Assembly: GCA_029582265.1 (NCBI GenBank)
Contig: CM055819.1
Location: forward strand, 39,856,761-39,920,760
DNA from: Zoroaster sp. YZ-2022
Taxonomy: Eukaryota > Echinodermata > Asteroidea > Forcipulatida > Zoroasteridae
Direction: 5' to 3'
Length of the DNA stretch: 64,000 nucleotides
The position numbers and the translations under genes were made by a program. The notes beneath the pieces were generated by a model. It saw only the letters and a list, made by a program, of their open reading frames with translations, did not search any database and was not told the origin of the DNA. Each line of letters starts with the position of its first letter. Positions within the stretch are counted from its first letter, which is position 1. This document shows, one piece after another, positions 24,901 to 34,300 of this stretch.

Positions 24901-27900
24901 ATTCAGTTTCTGAAATGTTACATCAGATTTTTTAAAAGTGGGTTTCGGGTAACCGTAACCGGTAACAAGGAACTTGGTATTGAACTTAACAGTTGGGTAC
25001 CTGCAAACCCGGGTACCCAGCACAGGCCTAGTATACAATCCCATAACCCTCCTACACATGTAACCTCAATCCTTCAAAATCCTTCACTTTAGCAAAGAGG
25101 ATTTTGGAGGATTTGGGAAGGTTAGGGTTAACGCGCTGATGGGCTAGTGGCAATTTCTACCCCTGCCTTTGGTGTCCGTGACTCGGACAATCCACGCATT
25201 GAAATCTGTCTTTCTCTTCTCAGGACCGTGTTTCTTCGTCTGGCGTCACTGGGGGTCTTATTCTTCTCGCTCTACCCACAAATCGTGTGCGACAAGACCG
25301 ATGAGACTGATTGCGGCGTCTGCAAATCCGGAAGCGTAAAGGTATCCAAGAACTTCTGTCATTTTTTTAGTAGCCCACCCGGCCTGTCAATGTCACAAAG
25401 TTAGGATGTGCCGGGTATCCGGATACCCTGATAACCGGCCCAGCCTAACCGAATCTGTCATTACCCTGTTCCATTTTTCAGTTCCAATTACCCGTAAACG
25501 ACTTTTGAAAAATTTGACTGAATATGTAAGCCACACAAATGGAAGTCTCCGATTTTTTTGGATAACAAAATGTGTGTGGGGAATGGGGATGCTACAAGTA
25601 ATTTTTATTATAGAGGCGGGAAATTATTACAGAAAGTCGACATTTATTATTAGTCTAATAAAACAAGAGAATCTTATATATTCAGGGAGTATTTACGTGT
25701 TTTTACAATTTTTTTTACAGGTATCCGGGTATCCAAAGATTTCCAATTTCGGGTATCCGGTTCCCGAAATAACCGAAAATACACAGCCTTATCACAAAGG
25801 AACTATTTGTGGTCTCCGTGGGAAAATACTAGTTTTGTGGACATGCCGTCACATGATAAAATTCTATCACTTGATAAAATGAATGAAAAACAATACACAC
25901 AAATATAATTTATAAATATTTAACAAATTCAACAAATTTTTCCACAAATCAAATTAAACTGCCACTTCAAATACAAAATTGTGAACTTTGATTTCCAAAC
26001 TTATTTAAATTCTAAGACCGCGTAACCCTCCTACTCTAGCTGCACTTTAGTGGAAAGTTGCTGTAGAGGTCAAAACCAGTCAACTGCATGTTTTGACCGT
26101 TGACCCATATGTGCACACAGGGGCATTTTGGACTGGTTTTTACTGTCATTTTGACCACCCTGAACAATACCAGACAATGCTTTTACCAGTCAAAAACGGT
26201 CGACTCATTTTGACCTGTAAATGTACTTACTACACGTAAGGATTGACAGTGGTTGACTAGATAGTGCACTAGATATACATGTACCTTGGGAAGTATTTCA
26301 ACATTTTGACTGATTTTGACCCTTGTAGTAGTAGGAGGGTTAATTAAATAAGCTCAATTTTTCTTCGCACGGTTTACAAAAAGTAAGTTTTAGGTAAATG
26401 TTGACTAATTGATTATTTTTGTATAATTATTTATTTATGAAATTATCAATTACATGACTTAATATATGTATATGCATTTGTTATTTATCCATAAGTGCTG
26501 GGAGACCTATGTCGGCCAGGAATTCTACAAATTGACCATCACTGACTTTGCTGCTGTCGTACTTGTAGTGCTGATCGTGGAGTTCCCTCGGAAGTAAGTA
26601 ACTATTTTGATTTGATTCCAAACCGGATATTGAACTATAGAAGGTAACTACATCACTCAAAACAGAGTGCCGACCAATTTAAAAAAATACTCACAATAAG
26701 TATTATGAAGGTGAGAACAGAATTAAAATCCATCAAGAATTTTTAATGATAATCTTAAAATATTATCATGAGAATATTCAGTGTTTCACATGAAAGATTG
26801 CAACAATTAAGCATAATATATTAACAATAGTCTGCTTAGTGACCAACCTTATTTGACCTTTTGAGAAACGTTCCCCAAACTCCCTCCATTCCATAGACCA
26901 TTTCGCAAATGCCACAGTGCGCATAATGATTTCTAGCTAATTACTGCAAAACTGACCATATCTCCCTGTATATTGTCCATCAATGTTACACTGAACAACA
27001 GTTACACATGATTTTCTTTGATTTTATGTGTTCAGTTAAACTTTATGATTTTTATATAACACCCAACTAGATCATTGTCATTTGATTGGAGGATTGTAGG
27101 TCATGTGGCATTCATTAATCAAACCATTACATGGCCTACGTCATAAACCGTGCATTTTGGTTCCATTCAACGTGCATTTTTGTTCCATCCCATTTGATCT
27201 ATTGCACGCTAGACCACATCATGCGTTATATGCACAGCAGTACAAAACGCCCTCTGTTGACAAGACACAACCATTTGAGCAAACCGTGCGTCATAAGCCG
27301 AAAAATAAAGTAGTGGATGCCAGAATACAATCTTGTATATTTTATTTATTCTTATGGTTTTATCCTCCAATCAAATGACAAAGATCTACTTGGATGTTAT
27401 ATAAAAGAAATAATGAATGTTTTGCATTCGTGCAATGGAGAGAATATTTTCATTCGTTGAAAGATGGAATGTTCCATTCAACTCATGAAAATATTCTCAC
27501 CATTGAAAGATGGAATGTTCCATTCAACTCATGGAAATATTCTCACCATTGAAAGATGGAATGTTCCATTCAACTCATGAAAATATTCTCACCATTGAAA
27601 GATGGAATGTTCCATTCAACTCATGGAAATATTCTCACCATTGAAAGATGGAATGTTCCATTCAACTCATGAAAATATTCTCACCATTGAAAGATGGAAT
27701 GTTCCATTCAACTCATGAAAATATTCTCACCATTGCACTCATAAACATTCATTATTTGTATAATAAACTACACAGTGACATACGGAGAAATGGAAACATT
27801 GATCGCTAGTAAGATGGGATGTAACACGTGCATATATTCGCAAAGTCGTCTACAGACCTTTGTCATGGTGCATCCATCTTGTTTTTTCTTCCATTCAAAT

Positions 27901-30900
27901 CAATGTAACCAAACCGAGGCTGGGAGGGAAAATAGTCTGGTACCTTTTTATGAAATGAGAATTAGAACTGTCATTGTCATTGTGTATACAGGGAATATGA
28001 CAAAGATGGCCGCAGTCTGATAAAGGTCTATTGCTTTGAACTTATGAAGCAGTTTGTTGAGATATGATATTATGTCATTTGTTGATTATATCGCAGGATT
28101 GCTGCTAAGCACCTACACTATGGCTTAGCTCAAACACTTGGTCACATGGAATTTGAGATCCCCAAGAATGTGCTGGCCATTGTGTACTCACAGGCCCTGT
28201 GCTGGTTTGTATAAATATTTATCATTCATTCACGAATGCTGCAGCTGAGTGGTTTAGTAGACTAGTGGTCTGGTCTGGTGGCTGAGTCTTGTATGAGAAT
28301 GTAGGTTCAAGTCCTCCCCAGAGTGGTCTTGATGCCTTTGTTCTATAGCAAGATACATAAATGCTTCCCTCCACCCAGGAGTATATTTCCCATATACAAA
28401 GTATGGCTAAGAGAGGCCTCACAAATTGAGCAAACCTTCATACCCCTATGTGAAAAAGTCATTTAAAACACAGCACGGCAGAATTCCATCGTTTCATGGC
28501 CAAACAAAAAAAAAAAATCTAAAAATGCTGATGCGCGAGTCTGAGGTGACACCTTATTTCACCTTTTTTTTGGCCTTATTTCACGCCTTATTTCACCTTT
28601 TTTTTGCCTTATTTCACCTTTTTTTTTTTTTTATTCAAATGACAGCACCTTAGACAAAATTTTTCTAGGGATGTTTGACACCATCATCATATGCTTTCCA
28701 CCAAGTGAGTTTGACATTAAAATTCCACTTATTGGTAATGTTTGAATAACCATCTCTATACCTCTAATTGGTTGATGATTTCTTCCTGTAGGATTGGTTC
28801 TTTCTACTGCCCGCTGCTCCCAGTCATCAGTCTCTTGAAGTGTTTCATCTTCTTCTATCTGAAGAAGTGGAGTCTGCTCTACAACATGGTGCCCTCGTCT
28901 CGGCCGTTCCGTGCCTCGCGGTCGGGAATCTTCTTCATGGTTATACTGCTGGTTACGTTCATGCTATGCATTATACCGGTGGGATACTCCATTGGCGCGT
29001 GAGTAGTCAGTCTCAGGGAGGGTAATCAGTTGGGGGAAGGGGTGGGGTGGTATGGGGAGGGGAGAGGACGGGGTTGGGGAGAGGACGGGGTTGGGGAGAG
29101 GAGGGGGTTGGGGAGAGGACGGGGTTGGGGAGAGGAGGGGGTTGGGGAGAGGATGATGTTGGGGAGAGGATGATGTTGGGGAGAGGATGATGTTGGGGTT
29201 GGGGAGAGGATGATGTTGGGGTTGGGGAGAGATGGGGGTTTGGGAGAGGATGGGGTTGGGGAGAGGATGGGGTTGGGTGAGAGGATGTGGGTGGGGAGAG
29301 GAGGGGGTGGGTGGGGAGAGGAGGGGGTTGGGAAGAGGAGGGGGTTGGGAAGAGGAGGGTGGGGAGAGGGGGTGGTGGGGAGAGGGGGTGGTGGGGGGAG
29401 GGGGTGGTGGGGAGAGGGGGTGGTGGGGAGAGGGGGTGGTGGGGAGAGGGGGTGGTGGGGAGAGGGGGAGGGGGTGGTGGGGAGAGGGGGAGAGGGTGGT
29501 GGGGAGAGGGGGAGAGGGGGTGGGAAAAGGGGAGTGGGGAGAGGGGGTGGGGAAAGGAGGGGTGGGGAGAGGATGGGGTGGGGGAGAGGAGAGGAGAGGA
29601 TGGGGTGGGGGAGAGGAGAGGATGGGGTGGGGGAGAGGAGAGGATGGGGTGGGGAGAGGAGGGGGTGGGGAGAGGAGAGGATGGGGTGGGGGAGAGGAGG
29701 GGATGGGGTGGGGGAGAGGGTGGGAGAGGGGAGGGGTGGGGAGAGGGGAGGGGTGGGGAGAGGGGTGGGGTGGGGAGAGGGGTGGGGTGGGGAGAGGGGT
29801 GGGGTGGGGAGAGGGGTGGGGTGGGGAGAGGGATGGGGTGGGGAGTGTCTGTAAATACTCCGTAATTAAACATCCAGGAGGTTCCGTGGACTTTGTCCTC
29901 TAGACCAAAGGGAGACCCAGGCCTGCTACCCATTTTTCAGGATTTCTTTACTTTTGTCAAATCAAACCCCTACTTTTAAATCAGGTTTAAATCAGAGGTG
30001 TGATTTATCCGGATTTTTCTGGATTTATCCGGATTTTTTCAAATCGCAATGTTGTGATCCTCCAGATTTTAAAGATTTAAGCAATAAAGGAAAACAAAGC
30101 AAATGCTCAGAACTATAGATTTCACCCCAGCGCTGTTCACAACAGCGGCCCCAATACCCCTAGATAAATTTACGTGGAATTTTCCAAAACTTCCCAATCG
30201 CACCCCTGCTAAATATTTTACCGAGTACTGTGTGAAAATGTCTGTAGACATCCGATGATGTTACACATGAAATAAGTTCAAACACAACACTTAAATCTGC
30301 TCAAATCTGTGGCTCAAACCTTTTTCTCAGGATTGAACCTTCCCGTGGTTGCGGGCCGTTTCGTGGCCACAAAACGATGTGGTCCACCATCGCCAACACC
30401 GTGGAACAGTTCAATAACTTCTTTGAGGATTTCTTCACGTTTGTCGGCTCAGCGGCGTTTGTGGTGCCGTTTGTTGTCGTACTCCTGTGAGTATTGTAAC
30501 TGAAACCACTTGCCAAAGGTGTGTATGTGTGGGTGTGTGTTTGCACTGCAAACCGTCCAAGGACATTCAAGAAATGGAACAATAGATCCTCGGACGGCAG
30601 TTCTTTGTTGTCCTCGTGTACAAAACAATGGAGATTGCTTCAAAAAGTTAGAGTCCAAACAATAGAACAATAGAGGTCCTCAGACGTCTTGAGATTCACG
30701 ACTGTGTGTGTGTGTGTGTGTGAGTTTGTGTGGGCATTCAAACCGGGGACCTATAACAAAAGGGACAATACGGCCCCGGTTGCTATCACAATGGAGAACA
30801 ATATGTCCCCGTTTTCCAGGACAAAGGAAGTCCCCGATTGCAGGCAAAAACACACACAGTCCGTTGTTGCATACCGTCTGTGGACATTCCTTTGTTCTCC

Positions 30901-31325
30901 TGTACTTAAGGATAGGAATTCTTAAAATCGTTCCCATTTCACACAGAAGAGTGTTTTGAGAGCGGTTTTCGTCCCATTTTTCCGTTTTAATAATCTCTTC
31001 CGATTTAAGTTAAAGAACCTGCCTAGACAAATCTCTAATTTCCGAGATATTCGTACTTTTCCAAAGTCCAAAAACGTTCTGTGGACGTGTGTAAGTCCAC
31101 AGAACGTTTCACCTTCCTGCATAGTGTGGACATCTTTTGTTCTCAGGTCCACAGAGCGCTTGTAACACCGGTACACTTGTGTGTGTGTGTGTTCGAGCAC
31201 TGGCCGCGTTATGGGGGCAGAGAACAAAAGAGGGATCCGGAATTACTTAGCTGTGGGGACATTTTGTGTGTCCCCACAACGTTTTTAATCCCCAAAATCC
31301 TTTGTATTTTGTCCCCTAGCGCCGC

Positions 31326-31363
<38 letters not shown>

Positions 31364-34300
31364 CAAGCACTGGCCGCGTTATGGGGACAGAGAACAAAAG
31401 AGGGATCCGGAATTACTTAGCTGTGGGGACATTTTCGTTGTCCCCGCGTTTTAATCCCAAAATCCTTTGTATTTTGTCCCCACAACGCCCGTTGGATTGT
31501 GTGTGTGTGTGTGTGTGTGTGAACGTACACACATTCGTTATGGGGTCCAAAACACAATAGAACAATTGGACCCCACAAGGTAACTATAGAAAATCTTGTA
31601 CCCCACAGGAGAATTATAAGGAAAAGGGATAATAGAACGAACAAAGGAATACCCCACAAATCAATGTGCGTGAGGGTGTGTGAACGTACACACCATTCGT
31701 TGTGGGGTCCAAAACACAATAGAACAATTGGACCCCACAAGGTAACTATAGAAAATCTTGTACCCCACAGGAGAATTATAAGGAAAAGGGATAATAGAAC
31801 GAACAAAGGAATACCCCACAAATCAATGTGCGTGAGGGTGTGTGTGTGTGTGTGTGTGTGGGGGGGGGGGGGATGTTGAGTTTCCATTTTTTAATTTTAG
31901 CCTTTTTTTTCACAAGCGATCCAACCAGTTTGGTAGACTCGTTCTAAGTTGAAAGAGGCCTTTTTTGCAACTAGAAATGTATATCTTTTTTCTTTACGTA
32001 TTAAATTATATATTTTTAAAATTATATTTTGTTTAAAATGATATATTGTTAACATCACAATGTTAAGTAAGACTGATTGCGGTGACACCATGTGGAATCT
32101 CAATTGAGTAGTAATTAGTTCTGAAAAGAACTGGGGGTACAACTCGACGTTTCGATCAGTATGCTCTGATCGTTCTCCTGAGGACGATCAGAGCATACTG
32201 ATCGAAACGTCGAGTTGTACCCCCAGTTCTTTTCAGAACTAATTACTACTCAATTGAGATTCCACATGGTGTCACCGCAATCAGTCTTACTTATCATCCT
32301 CACCATGCAAAGCTACAAGTTTTACCTATCACAATGTTATTTAGATGAAACTTTCATAAATGTGTATCTTGATTCAGAGGAAATAAGCATACCTGTAGAA
32401 GCAGTTTTGTCAACACTACTAAAAGTTGTACCTTATTAACCCTAAAACCCCCTAGATATTTTGGCTTAGAACCTTCCCGAATCCACCAAAATCCAACACC
32501 ATGTGTGGGCTATACAACTGTTGGACTTAGCTAGAATTGGGACACCCGGCCCCATGTAAAGTATCCCTGTCTGGGCTATACAGGGTGTCCCCATAAAAAG
32601 TATACCGAGATAAAAATTACTGTAATGGCAAAACTACTTTATATATGGGAAAGAGAAATATATCTCTAGAAAGGGCAGAATGTCCTCTTTGCAATGGTAT
32701 ACAGCTTGTGATGTTATTGACACAGATGAGTGAACAAACTAGACAGATGTTAAGGGTACTGAAAGCAGGACTGTGACAAGTTTGCATATTTGAATAACAT
32801 AGCTCAACCATGCAAGTGTGCAGAATACCAAATGCCTTTGCTTTTTCAACACATTCTTGAAAACAAGGAATGTACCTAAAACAATGTAATCTGCTTTGTT
32901 TTCGCTACTTACCTCAAAAGTTTAATGTGCAGGTTTTAAAAAATGTTTTTTGGACCTTTGTTATTCAAATATGCAAACTTGTCACAGTCCTGCTTTCAGT
33001 ACCCTTAACATCTGTCTAATTTGTTCACTCATCTGTGTCAATAACACCACAAGCTGTATACCATTGCAAAGAGGACATTCTGCCCTTTCTAGAGATATAT
33101 TTCTCTTTCCCATATATAAAGTAGTTTTGCCATTACAGTAATTTTCATCTCGGTATACTTTTTATGGGGACACCCTGTACAGTACTGAGTCCATCAAAAT
33201 CCAACACCATGCAGTAACACTACCACACAACTGTTGGACTTAGCTGGAATTGGGACACCCGGCCCCATGCAAAGTATCCCTGTCTGGGCTGTACAGTACT
33301 GAGTCCATCAAAATACAACACCATGCAGTAACACTACCACCCAACTGTTGGACTTAGCTGGAATTTGGACACCCTGCCCCATAGATAGATTTTGGCGCAT
33401 TTGGCGCATGTTGCTACCATTCCAGAAACACTAGGGCAAACCCATTCTCTTTCACGATAAGACCGCTCGGCCATGACAGTACTGAGTCCAATCAATATAC
33501 AACACAACCATCTGTTAGAGTTTGATGGGTTTTGTTTTAGGGTTAATAAAAGTACATTGACCCAGATGTTTTTTTGTTGGTCATAACTTATTAACCCTAA
33601 CTCCCTAGGCTCATTTGCTTACACATAACCCGAATCCTTCCTAACTCCCTAGGCTCATTTGCTTACACATAACCTGAATCCTTCCTAACTCCCTAGGTCC
33701 ATTTGCTTACACATAACCCGAATCCTTCCTAACTCCCTAGGCCCATTTGCTTACACATAACCTCAATCCTTCCTAACTCCCTAGGCCCATTTGCATACAC
33801 ATAACCTGAATCCTCCAAAATCCTTCAGTAGTAAAGCAAGCACATGACATGTATGCACACATGTGTTTCTAATCTGTGATACATGTACATGGCCAGGGAC
33901 CCCTCCCTGCATGCATGGAGCAATAAACAGTGTCCACTGACCCAAGCACTGACCTTGCAATCACTACAACAAACATGGATGTACATGTACCATGGAAAGG
34001 CAAGTATGCCTAATAACCTCGATCCTCCAAAATCCTTCACTTTAGCAAAGAGCATGTAGCATGTAACCTCAATCCTCCAAAATCCTTCACTTTAGCAAAG
34101 ATGATTTTGGAGGATTTGGGAAGGTTAGGGTTAATAACCTTATTTTTGTTTATGTTGTATGCAGATTGATCCTGTATTACTACCACGCCATTGCTACTGC
34201 GCACATGGAGCTTGTCAGCAAGTTAAAAGAACAACTTGTACTGGTGAGTTGGTACCCACTCCTCGGTTACCAGATGAAAAGGTCAAACAAAGGTCAAACA

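Noticed and set aside
25406..25882. 158-residue frame in a TMC intron
   Set aside because: Coincides with a hAT-like MITE with 8-bp duplications; no recognisable protein features.
29013..29933. Pro/Ser-rich 306-residue and Gly/Arg-rich frames
   Set aside because: Produced by the G-rich repeat; all frames look alike and start in a TMC donor region.
32617..33141. Two near-identical small proteins on opposite strands
   Set aside because: They are the arms of one foldback element.
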